From positions 1 through 43,294 of the forward strand of contig JAEUPH010000330.1 of the NCBI GenBank assembly GCA_016790395.1: DNA of 43,294 bases. The letters are read 5' to 3'. Shown here piece after piece: positions 1-8,100 of the stretch (position 1 is its first letter; every line of letters starts with the position of its first letter). Position numbers and translations under genes: made by a program. The notes beneath the pieces were generated by a model. That model saw only the letters and a program-made list of their open reading frames with translations, searched no databases and was not told the origin of the DNA. The DNA comes from Rubrivivax sp. (lineage in GTDB: Bacteria > Pseudomonadota > Gammaproteobacteria > Burkholderiales > Burkholderiaceae_C).

Positions 1-828
1 GGGGCGGCCCAGCCGCTCCCACACCGCCACGAACAGCGGGGTCGCCGCGCACCAGGCCAGCAGGTCCGGCAGCGGCTGGCAGCGCTCTTCCATCAGGTGG
101 TACTTCACCAGCACCTTGGCGCCGTGGCGGGCGTGGCGGTCGGGCCGTGCGCGGAACCCCTCGAGGCGTGCACGCGCAGCGCGCAGCGCCCCCTGCACGT
201 CATTGAAGGGCGCACCGTGGCCGGGAACGACCCAGCGCGCGTCCAGCGACTCGATCAGGTCCAGCACCGCGGCCACGTCGTCGAAGGCCGAGCTGCCCTC
301 CAGCTCGGGAAAGACAACGCCGAACCCGCTCTGCCACAGCGCGTCGGCGCTGATGAGCACACCCAGCGCAGGCTCGAAGAGGATCAGGGAGTGCGGGTCG
401 TGGCCCGGCGCGGCCAGCGGCTGCCAGCGCTGCGTGCCGACCTCCAGCACGTCCGCGGGCTTCAGCACCGCGTGCGGCACGAATCGTTCGCAGCGCTGCC
501 CGGTGGGGCGGTAGCTCAGGGCGTCCTCGTCCCAGTCGCGAGCCGCTTCCCACTGGCCCGGCGGAATGCGGATGCAGCCGCCCAGTTCGCGCTGGATGCG
601 TGCATTTCCGCCACAGTGGTCGGAGTGCAGGTGGGTGTTGACGATGCCCGAAAGCGCCGCTTCGCCCAGGGCTTGTCGCAGCAGGGCCACGGTCTGATCG
701 CCATGCAGGACATGGCCGGAGTCGACCAGCACCGCCGTGCCCTCGCTCCGCAGCAGGACATTGTTCGAAGACATCCAGCCGCGCTCGAAGACCGTAAGAC
801 CGGGAGGAAGGCTGTCGCGGGCGCTCAT
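1..828 (-). CDS. MBL-fold metallo-hydrolase (3' end cut by window edge)
   Basis: The reading frame is open from an ATG at 828 to the first base of the window, giving 276 residues with no stop, so the C-terminus lies outside. The metallo-beta-lactamase zinc signature HLHSDH is at residues 66-71, preceded by the strand AVLVDSGH. Further zinc-ligand regions follow in the family order: PGHDPHS at about 141-147, SADALW at about 160-165 and PGHG at about 202-205. This arrangement is that of the glyoxalase II-like/hydrolase branch, which binds two metal ions and hydrolyses ester, thioester or similar bonds. No signal peptide is visible, so it is probably cytoplasmic. The substrate cannot be read from the sequence. 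It diverges from the heme sensor gene across 149 bases. The family call is strong, the reaction unknown. Confidence 0.85.
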   Translation of the reverse strand, partial: MSARDSLPPGLTVFERGWMSSNNVLLRSEGTAVLVDSGHVLHGDQTVALLRQALGEAALSGIVNTHLHSDHCGGNARIQRELGGCIRIPPGQWEAARDWDEDALSYRPTGQRCERFVPHAVLKPADVLEVGTQRWQPLAAPGHDPHSLILFEPALGVLISADALWQSGFGVVFPELEGSSAFDDVAAVLDLIESLDARWVVPGHGAPFNDVQGALRAARARLEGFRARPDRHARHGAKVLVKYHLMEERCQPLPDLLAWCAATPLFVAVWERLGRP

Positions 829-880
829 CGTTGACGTCTGGAAGCTCAGGGCCAGCCCGCGATTCTGCGGGAAGACGGGG

Positions 881-896
881 TGGCATCCTGCTGGCT
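881..896 (+). promoter_or_regulatory. Candidate sigma-54 type -24/-12 element
   Basis: TGGCATCCTGCTGGCT has the GG and GC dinucleotides ten bases apart that define sigma-54 promoters, with TGGCA matching the -24 box and TGGCT a weaker match to the -12 box TTGCA. It lies in the 149-base divergent gap, about 80 bases before the start of the heme sensor. No activator site was recognised, and such a short degenerate match can occur by chance in GC-rich DNA. Confidence 0.22.
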
Positions 897-977
897 GCAA
901 GATACCATCGCGCACGTTCGACACCCCAGGAAACCTTGCGCCACCGGCCCTCGAGGCGGTCGCGCGCCGGAGCCGAC

Positions 978-1850
978 ATGAAGCTGCTGCTGAAGTTCAA
1001 CCTGATCTTCGTGCTGGTGATGGCCCTGGGCGTGGCCGTCAGCGGCTGGATCAGCCGCGGCCTGCTGCAGAAGCAGGCGCTGGAGGAGGTGGTGGGTGGT
1101 GCCCGCCTCATGATGGAGCAGGCCAGCGCCGTGCGGGCCTACACCTCGGGCCAGATCACCAAGCTGCTGCAGGCGCAGATGGAGACCGAGTTTCTGCCGC
1201 AATCCGTGCCCAGCTACTCCGCCACCGAGGTGCTGGCCACGGTGCGCAGCAAGCATCCCGAGTACACCTACAAGGAAGCGACGCTCAACCCGACGAATCC
1301 GCGCGACCGCGCCGCCGGCTGGGAGGTCGACATCGTCAACGCCTTCCGCGGTGACGTGGAGTTGAAGGAACTGGTGGGCCAGCGCGACACGCCCACCGGC
1401 AAGTCGCTCTACGTGGCGCGGCCGCTGCGCATCACCAACGGCGCCTGCCTGCAGTGCCACAGCAGTGTCGAAGCCGCGCCGAAGACGATGGTGGCGAAGT
1501 ACGGCCCGGCCAATGGCTTCGGCTGGCAGATGAACGAGGTCGTCGGGGCGCAGGTCATGTCCGTGCCCATGACGGTGCCGCTGCAGCGCGCCGACGAGGC
1601 CTTCCGCTTCTTCATCGGCTCGCTGGTCGGCGTCTTCATCGTCGTCGGCATCGTGCTCAACATCATGATCTGGCTGGTGGTGGTGCGGCCGGTCACCATG
1701 CTGTCGGAACTGGCCGACAAGGTCAGCCAGGGCGACCTCAACGCCGCCGAGTTCAAGACCGGCAGCCGCGACGAGATCGGTACCCTGGCGGAGTCCTTCA
1801 CGCGCATGCGCACGAGCGTGGTGCAGGCGATGAAGATGCTCGAGAACTAG
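978..1850 (+). CDS. Membrane c-heme sensor: Tll0287-like (DUF3365) domain plus HAMP
   Basis: This is a 290-residue protein. An N-terminal hydrophobic segment (KFNLIFVLVMALGVAVSGW) acts as signal anchor. A periplasmic domain of the Tll0287-like/DUF3365 type follows and carries a c-type heme motif CLQCH at about residues 157-161. A second membrane helix lies around residues 213-238. A cytoplasmic HAMP linker (RPVTMLSELADKVSQGDL, then DEIGTLAESF) ends the protein. There is no kinase, cyclase or methyl-accepting output domain. I chose the ATG at 978 over an upstream in-frame ATG at 831 because it puts the membrane anchor at the N-terminus; the extra 49 residues of the longer frame are Arg-rich and unlike a leader. 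The next gene, a Ser/Thr kinase, starts 25 bases downstream and is the obvious candidate partner. Sensing of redox state or a small gas is an inference from the heme. Confidence 0.85.
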   Translation: MKLLLKFNLIFVLVMALGVAVSGWISRGLLQKQALEEVVGGARLMMEQASAVRAYTSGQITKLLQAQMETEFLPQSVPSYSATEVLATVRSKHPEYTYKEATLNPTNPRDRAAGWEVDIVNAFRGDVELKELVGQRDTPTGKSLYVARPLRITNGACLQCHSSVEAAPKTMVAKYGPANGFGWQMNEVVGAQVMSVPMTVPLQRADEAFRFFIGSLVGVFIVVGIVLNIMIWLVVVRPVTMLSELADKVSQGDLNAAEFKTGSRDEIGTLAESFTRMRTSVVQAMKMLEN

Positions 1851-1864
1851 CGCCCGAGGGCGCT
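1849..1864 (+). other. Stem-loop over the sensor stop codon, before the kinase start
   Basis: AGCGCC and GGCGCT form a perfect 6-bp stem around a CGAG tetraloop. The left arm includes the last two bases of the sensor TAG stop, and the structure ends 11 bases before the kinase GTG start. There is no U-run, so it is not a standard terminator. It could tune how much kinase is made relative to sensor; this is inference. Confidence 0.3.
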
Positions 1865-1875
1865 GAAAGCTGCAC

Positions 1876-3345
1876 GTGGCTCACCCGGAGAAGCTCGGCA
1901 AGTACCGCATCACCGGCGTCCTCGGCGAGGGCGCCATGGGTGTGGTCTACCGCGGCTTCGACCCCGACATCCGCCGCGTGGTGGCGCTCAAGACCATCCG
2001 CCACCAGCCGGGCCTGGCGCCCGAAGCCACGGCGCAGGCCGCCGCGCGCTTCCGCAACGAGGCGCAGGCCGCTGGGCGGCTGCTGCACCCGGGCATCGTC
2101 GGCGTCTACGACTTCGGCGACGACGGGCAGGTGGCCTACATCGCGATGGAGTACGTCGAGGGCCACACGCTGTCGGCCTACCTGCAGCAGCGGGTCAGCT
2201 TCTCCGAGCCCGACATCGCCTGCATCGTGTCGCAGCTTTGCGAGGCGCTGGGCCACGCCCACGAGAACGGCGTCTGGCACCGCGACATCAAGCCCTCCAA
2301 CGTCATCATGACGAAGGCCGGCCGCGTGAAGATCGCCGACTTCGGCATCGCCCGCACCGACAACACCGGCCTGACCATGGCCAACAGCGTGCTCGGCACG
2401 CCGATGTACATGGCGCCCGAACAGTTCATGGGCCGCCCCATCGACCACCGCGTCGACCTCTACGGCGTGGGCGTGGTGATGTACCAGCTGCTGGCCGGCC
2501 GGCCGCCCTTCGTCGGCCCGCCCGAGGCGCTGATGTACAAGGTGGTGAACGAGATCCCCATGCCGCCGTCCACGGTGGAAGGCAGCCGGGGGTTCGCCGC
2601 CTTCGATGCCGCGGTCGCGCGGGCGCTGGCCAAGGACCCCGTCGAGCGCTGGCCCAACGGCGCGGGTTTCCGCGAGGCGGTGACGAAGGCGCTGGGCCAG
2701 CCCCTGCCGGCGGCGGTGTCCCGCGAGGCGGTCTATGCCTTGCCCATGCCCAGCGATTTCGCGCCCACCGAGCGCATTCCCACGCAGCACAAGGCGGGCG
2801 CTGCGCCGCCACCCACCGGCACCGGCACCGGCGCCACGCCCACGCACTGGGACCCCTCGGTCCTGGCCAAGGTGGAGGCCACCCTGGCCAAGCATGTCGG
2901 GCCGCTGGCCGCCGTCATGGTGCGGCGCGCCGCACGCGAGTGCCTGGACGTGCCGTCGCTCTACCAGCGACTGGGCGAACAGATCACGCAGCAGTCGGCC
3001 CGCGAGGCCTTCCTGCAACACCTGCAGGGCACGGGCTCCGGCAGCGGAACAGCGGGCGTGGCGCCGACGCCCGGCAGTACCGGCCATCACCGGGTGGCTC
3101 CGCCACCCACCGGGGGCAGCCACCCCACGGGCGTCATTCCGAGTGGCGGGCCGCCTGTCGGCGAAGCCTGGCTGGAGCAGGCGGTCAGGCTGATGGCCGC
3201 CCACGTCGGCCCCATCGCCAAGGTGGTGGTGCGCCGAGCGGCCGAGCGCACGCGCCAGCGCGACGCCCTGTGCGCGTTGCTGGCCGAGGCCGTGCCGGAG
3301 GCGGCGCGCCAGAAGTTGCTGACGGAACTCGCGCGCATCGCCTGA
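1876..3345 (+). CDS. Cytoplasmic Ser/Thr protein kinase with a duplicated C-terminal domain
   Basis: This 489-residue Hanks-type kinase starts at a GTG, only 25 bases after the heme sensor, so the two are probably co-transcribed. The glycine loop GEGAMGVVYRG (18-27), VALK lysine (K39), HRDIKPSN catalytic loop (135-142) and DFG (155-157) are all present, as are the APE-like MAPEQ and the later lobe. An active enzyme is therefore expected. After residue 270 comes a Pro/Gly/Thr-rich linker, then two copies of a helical segment of about 55 residues: one with KHVGPLAAVMVRRAA (about 340) and one with AHVGPIAKVVVRRAA (about 440), separated by a second Gly/Pro-rich linker. No membrane helix is visible, unlike typical T6SS PpkA kinases. 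It could take its signal from the adjacent sensor or phosphorylate the FHA-domain protein at the far end of the window; neither is shown. Confidence 0.9.
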   Translation: MAHPEKLGKYRITGVLGEGAMGVVYRGFDPDIRRVVALKTIRHQPGLAPEATAQAAARFRNEAQAAGRLLHPGIVGVYDFGDDGQVAYIAMEYVEGHTLSAYLQQRVSFSEPDIACIVSQLCEALGHAHENGVWHRDIKPSNVIMTKAGRVKIADFGIARTDNTGLTMANSVLGTPMYMAPEQFMGRPIDHRVDLYGVGVVMYQLLAGRPPFVGPPEALMYKVVNEIPMPPSTVEGSRGFAAFDAAVARALAKDPVERWPNGAGFREAVTKALGQPLPAAVSREAVYALPMPSDFAPTERIPTQHKAGAAPPPTGTGTGATPTHWDPSVLAKVEATLAKHVGPLAAVMVRRAARECLDVPSLYQRLGEQITQQSAREAFLQHLQGTGSGSGTAGVAPTPGSTGHHRVAPPPTGGSHPTGVIPSGGPPVGEAWLEQAVRLMAAHVGPIAKVVVRRAAERTRQRDALCALLAEAVPEAARQKLLTELARIA

Positions 3346-3501
3346 GGCCGCCGCCCGGCCATGCTGACGCCGGGAACATCTGCTTACCAGTGCGTGCGGC
3401 GATTTGTCGCAACTGGCCGGTGTTCCGCCTCTTCATCCCCGCACGGCGGGAAGACAGGCGGCCGATAAACGGCGTATCTTGAAGCCATCGCCGAGGCCGC
3501 C

Positions 3502-3750
3502 ATGACCCGCACCGCCCCCACCGAGACGCTGAGCCCCGAGGCCATTCAGGCCCAGCGCGCCTCCGTGGCCGTCGGCGTCGCGCCGCTGCTGGTGTTGTTG
3601 GCCTTCACGGCCGTGGTCAGCGGTCTCATCGATCCTGATCTCGGCGTGGCCATCTTCGCTGCCTGCACGGCCTGGGTGGTGTACGAGATGTACCGCTACC
3701 AGGACCGCCTGGACGCCGCGGCCGACGAGGTCGCGGGCCCCTTGCTCTGA
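3502..3750 (+). CDS. Small two-helix membrane protein, unknown function
   Basis: This is an 82-residue protein with two predicted membrane segments: VAVGVAPLLVLLAFTAVVSGL (about 23-43) and GVAIFAACTAWVVYEMY (about 49-65). A short polar N-terminus and an acidic C-terminal tail flank them. It starts at an ATG 156 bases after the kinase stop. That gap contains no other gene that I can support; a TATCTT box at about 3475-3480 is a possible -10 element but I see no convincing -35. It converges on the caspase-like gene with only 19 bases between stops. The family is not recognised. Codon use looks like its neighbours, which supports it as real. Confidence 0.65.
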   Translation: MTRTAPTETLSPEAIQAQRASVAVGVAPLLVLLAFTAVVSGLIDPDLGVAIFAACTAWVVYEMYRYQDRLDAAADEVAGPLL

Positions 3751-3769
3751 CGCCAGCCCGCCAGGGCGC

Positions 3770-5116
3770 TCACTTTCTGGAGTTGTCCAGCGAAGGCGGC
3801 GGCGTGTAGCCGAGTTCGCGCGCACGCGACTCGTACTGCGCCGCCAGCAGCGGCTGTTCCACGCGCCGGTAGTGCAGCGCCAGCTCGTAGCTGGCGATGC
3901 CGTTGCCCAGCGCCGCAGCGTATTGCAGCCAGCCCTCGTAGCGTGCCGAGCCGCGTTCGTGGCGCCGGGCGATGCGCGCCGCCGCATCCTTGTCGCCGCG
4001 GCCGGCCTTGGCCAGTTCCCCCAGCGGTGCCTGCTCGTTCGGCTGGAAGGCGCTCTTGAACAGGCGCACGTCGTTGCGCCGCAGGATCTGCATCGCTTCC
4101 CGCGCACCTTCGCGCGCCACCTGCGCGCTGGCCGCCAGGCGGCTGCCGGCGTGGTGCTTGAGGAACTCGTCGGCCAGCTTTGCCACGTCGGCCGGCCAGC
4201 AGGCGGCCTCCAGCGCGGCGAAGTCGGCCGCCTCGTCGCGGCTGGCGAAGCGCGGCGCCGGCGTCTCGCTGGCCGCCGCAGGCGCGATGCGCCGCTGCAC
4301 CTGGGTGTTCTCGGCGATGAAGGGAAACTGCGCGAACTGCCGCAGCAGCGGCACCGGGTGGTTCAGCATGGTGTTCTGCACGTCGTACTTCACCAGCCGG
4401 AAGAGGTCGCTGAACGAGATCTCGCCGGAGGCCTGTTCCAGCATCTTCACCAGCGAGGCCGTGTAGAAGGTGTTGCGCGTGTCGTCGGCCGGTGCGATGG
4501 CCGGCTTGCCGGCACCGGTGGCGAAGGCGATCAGGCAGCCCGGCGGCGCCTCCACCTGGTTCAGGCCGTCGCCGCGCGCCACGTCGCGCAGCGAGGTGCG
4601 GCAGGCGTCCACCACGGCGATGGTCAGGCCCTGCGGCCGCACCGGCAACTGGCCGACCACGCCGCGCGTCAGCAGCAGGCTGTTGCGCAGCAGCGCATCG
4701 GCGCTGGCCTTGGGGCTCAGCCGGGCGGACACCAGCAGGTTCTCGGCGTCCACCTGGGCGCCGTGGCCCGAGAAGTAGAAGAAGACGGTGGTCTCCGGGG
4801 GCGAGGCGCGCACGCGCGTCGCGAAGGCGCTCATGGCCTCGCGCGCCTGCGCGAGGTCAAGGTCCAGGCCCTCGGTGACGGAGAAGCCGCGACGCTCCAG
4901 CACGGCGCGCAGGTCGCGCACGTTCTTGTGGATGGGTGGCAGGTCGTCGCCATCGGGATAGTCGCGGTTGCCGATGAGCAGCGCCAGGCGCGGCGGCTCG
5001 GCGCTGGCCTCGGGCGCCGTGGCGGTCTGTGCCCAGGCGCCGCGCACGCCCAGCCAGGCGGCCAGCGTGCCGGCGCATTGCAGCCAGCGGCGGCGGTGTT
5101 GCAGGTTCATCTTCAT
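3770..5116 (-). CDS. Exported caspase-like protein (peptidase C14) with Sel1-like tail
   Basis: This 448-residue protein has an N-terminal leader containing RRRWLQ and a hydrophobic stretch ending at GAWAQ (residue 30), compatible with Tat or Sec export. The caspase fold follows: LALLIGNRDYPDG (44-56), a catalytic histidine in YFSGHGAQ (His118) and a catalytic cysteine in VVDACRTS (Cys172), so the His/Cys dyad is intact. The C-terminal 150 residues are helical and end in a Sel1-like segment (YAAALGNGIASYELALHY). The start is ATG 5116, which overlaps the tpsA stop as ATGA, indicating translational coupling. A second ATG two codons on (5110) is an alternative. Bacterial C14 proteins usually cleave after basic residues; whether this one processes the TpsA exoprotein, or regulates its release, is inference. 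Catalysis is not demonstrated by the sequence alone. Confidence 0.9.
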   Translation of the reverse strand: MKMNLQHRRRWLQCAGTLAAWLGVRGAWAQTATAPEASAEPPRLALLIGNRDYPDGDDLPPIHKNVRDLRAVLERRGFSVTEGLDLDLAQAREAMSAFATRVRASPPETTVFFYFSGHGAQVDAENLLVSARLSPKASADALLRNSLLLTRGVVGQLPVRPQGLTIAVVDACRTSLRDVARGDGLNQVEAPPGCLIAFATGAGKPAIAPADDTRNTFYTASLVKMLEQASGEISFSDLFRLVKYDVQNTMLNHPVPLLRQFAQFPFIAENTQVQRRIAPAAASETPAPRFASRDEAADFAALEAACWPADVAKLADEFLKHHAGSRLAASAQVAREGAREAMQILRRNDVRLFKSAFQPNEQAPLGELAKAGRGDKDAAARIARRHERGSARYEGWLQYAAALGNGIASYELALHYRRVEQPLLAAQYESRARELGYTPPPSLDNSRK

Positions 5117-8100
5117 GGCGCTCCGCAGCTCAGCAGGCTGGCTGCCGGCGGGCACGTCAGGGGCACACGGATGCCTTCGGTGCCCTGGGTGGCCGAAGGC
5201 GCGGGTCCGACCTCGGCGATGACGCCGGCGCGCAGGCGCACGGCCACGTTCTCGGTGCGCACGGCCTCCTCGAACCGCTGCTTGCGCGCGCCTTCGGACA
5301 CGGCCACGGTGGCCGAGATCGAGTTCTCCACCTGCGGGGTGGTGGGCAGCACGCCGTTGTAGAAGACGGGAATCTCGCTTTGCCGGCCGGCCCCGTCGAA
5401 GAAGAAGCGGTAGCCGCCGGCCGGGTTGACGGCCGGGCCTGTCAGCAGCACGGCCGTGCTGCCCTGCGCACCGCCGCGAGGCAGCACGGTCACGTAGCCG
5501 GCGTTCAGCGGCAGCGTGCGGTTGCCGTAGGCCTGGCTGCCGATGTCCACGCGCAGGCCGTTGGCGGCACCGGCCTCGCCGAAGGGGAAGGCCAGGGTGA
5601 AGGCCGTCGGCGTGAGCTCCAGCGTCAGTGCGGGCAGCGAGACGGCCGTGCCCGCCGCGGCGTCGAAGGGCAGCCGCGCCACGATCGTGGCCGTGGCGCC
5701 CTGCGTCGTCAGCCGGTCGGCGCGCAGCGCGATGACATCGGACACGATGCCGGCGCCGCCCACGTTCACGGTGCTGCCGGCCACGCGCACGCGGCTCTGC
5801 ACGGCGTAGCTTTGCGAGACCCCGCCGAAGCTCAGCGGCGTCGCGTTCACCGTCCACGCCGTGTCGGCGGTGCCCGTCACCACGGACAACTGCCCGAGGA
5901 AGCTGTTGCCCGACTGTTCCAGTTGCACCGAGGCCCCCTGGGAGGACGTCACCGCGAGTGTCGCGCCGCTGGCCACGGCGATGCGGCTGCCCTCGGCCTG
6001 CGCCACGCCATCGGCCGCGAGCGCGATGGGCAGACCGGTGGCCAGGCGGCCGAGCAGGTCGGCGCCCGGCGCCTCGGCTTGCGCCGGCGCGGCCGAAGCC
6101 AGTTCCAGCGTGCCCCCGTTGACGCTGGTGACGCCCAGCAGGTTCAGCGTGCCGGCGTCGATGCGCCCGCCGTCGGCAGCGGTCACCGTGTCCAGCGTCA
6201 GCGCACGCGCGCCGGTGCCGTCGGTGCCGGCATTCAGCGTCAGGCGTCCGCCAGCGTCCAGCGAGAGCGCGCCGCCGAATCGGTTGCCGGGGTTGGTGGC
6301 CTCGATGAGCTGGCCGGCCCGGAGCCCCACGGCGCCGCCGGTGCTCACGGCGCCGCGCAGCAGCAGCGAGTTCGTGGCGCTGAGGTTGCCGCCGAGCGTG
6401 ACGCTGCCCTCGGCTTCCATCTGCCGCACCGTCTCGGCGCCAGCCAGCGCCAGCCTGGCGCCACTGGCCACGGTCACGGCGCTGCCGCTGGAGAGCTCAC
6501 CCGCCGCGCTGGTGGCCAGTTCGCCGCTGGTCACCCGCGTGGTGCCGGTGAAGGCCTTGTTGGCGCCGCTGAACAGCAGACGGCCGCTGCCGGCCTGCTC
6601 GACGTCGCCGCTGCCGCTCACCGCCTGCGGCAGCGTCACGTCGTCGCTGCGCGCGAACGCCAGCGTGCCTTCGACCAGGAAACCGCTGCTGGCCGCCACG
6701 CTGCCGCTGCTGCCACCCGCGCCCAGGCGCAAGGTGCCGGCGGCCACGCGTGTGAGGCCTGTGTAGGTGTTGGCACCGGTGAGCGTGAAGATGCTGGCGC
6801 TGCCCTGCTTGACGAGCCCGCCGCTGCCGCTGATGACGCCGGCAAAGCTGCTGTCCCCGCCGCTGCCGGTGGCCAGCGTGAAGCTGCCCAGACCCAGTTC
6901 GCCGGCGCCGGACAGCAGGCCGAAGACCTGATCGCCGGCCAGGGCCAACGTGGCGCCGGCAGCCACCTGCACGGCGGGCGCGGCGCTCAGGCGCTGCGCG
7001 CCGGCCAGCGTGAGCGTGCCCGCTTCGACGGTGACCGTGCCGGCCGCCGAAACGCCGGCCAGCGTGCTGCTGCCGCGCGAAGTCAGCGTGCCGGCGCCGA
7101 GCCTGGCGCTGACCGTGCCACCGTCGAGCGCGTAGCTCGCGGCGGTGAGCGTGCCGTTGCCCGACAGTGTGCCGTTGAGGACCAGGCTGCCGACCGTGTC
7201 GGCTTCGTCCAGTGCCATCGTGGCGCCGCTGGCCACCGACAGCGCGGCCGTGTCGGACAGGCGATTGGCGGCGGCCAGCGTGAGCGTGCCGGTCTCCACC
7301 CTCACCGTGCCGGCGGCGCTGGTGCCACCCAGCCGGCTGGCGCCGCGGGCCACCAGCGTGCCGGCGCCCAGGTCGGCTGTCGTGCTGCCGCCGTCCAGCA
7401 GCACGCTGGGCGCCGTCAGGGTGCCGCTGCCGGCCAGCGCGCCGGAGAGGTTCAGGGCCGCCACGGTCTCGGTGCCGGCCAAGGCCAGCGTGGCCCCGGC
7501 AGCGACGTTGACCGTGGCCGTATCGGCCAGACGCTCGGCCGCACCCAGCGACAGCGTGCCGCCCTCCACGGCGACGCTGCCGGAGGCCAGCGTACCGTTG
7601 AGCACCAGGTTGCCGGCCTGCACCCGCGTGGGGCCTTCGAAGCCGCCGCTGCCGGCCAGGATGAAGGTGCCGGCCCCCTGCTTGACCAGGCTGCCGGCGC
7701 TGCCGGTCAGCTGGCCGTCGAACTGGCTGTCGCCGCGCTGGCCGGTGCTCAGCACATGCCCGCCCAGCGCCACGGTGCCGGCGCCGGCCAGGGTGCCCAG
7801 GGTCTGATTCCCGCCCAGTTGCAGCGTGGCGCCGCTGGCCACGCTCACGGCGGGCAGGGCATCCAGGCGGTCGGCCGCGCCGAGCAGCAGCGTGCCGCTG
7901 GCCACCTGCAGGCTGCCTGCGGAGGCCGTGCCGTTGAGCGTGCTGTTGCCTCGGCTCACCAGCGCGGCGGTGGTGAGGTCCGCGTCGACCTGCGCGCCGT
8001 CCAGGTTGACGGCCTGGGCCGTGAGCCTGCCGGTGCCGGCCAGGGTGCCGGCGATGTCCGCGCCGGCCAGGGTCTCGGTGTTCGCGCCCAATGCCAGCGT

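Noticed and set aside
200..1111. Minus-strand frame spanning the MBL-fold gene and the divergent gap
   Set aside because: It runs out of frame with the zinc-binding protein, has Arg/Ala-rich noise, and overlaps the start of the heme sensor.
1798..3204. Minus-strand 468-codon frame over the kinase gene
   Set aside because: It is a shadow of the kinase, which has every catalytic motif on the other strand.
3751..3769. GCCC/GGGC inverted repeat in the gap between the small membrane protein and the caspase-like gene
   Set aside because: The stem is only 4 bp with no T-run, so a terminator cannot be supported.
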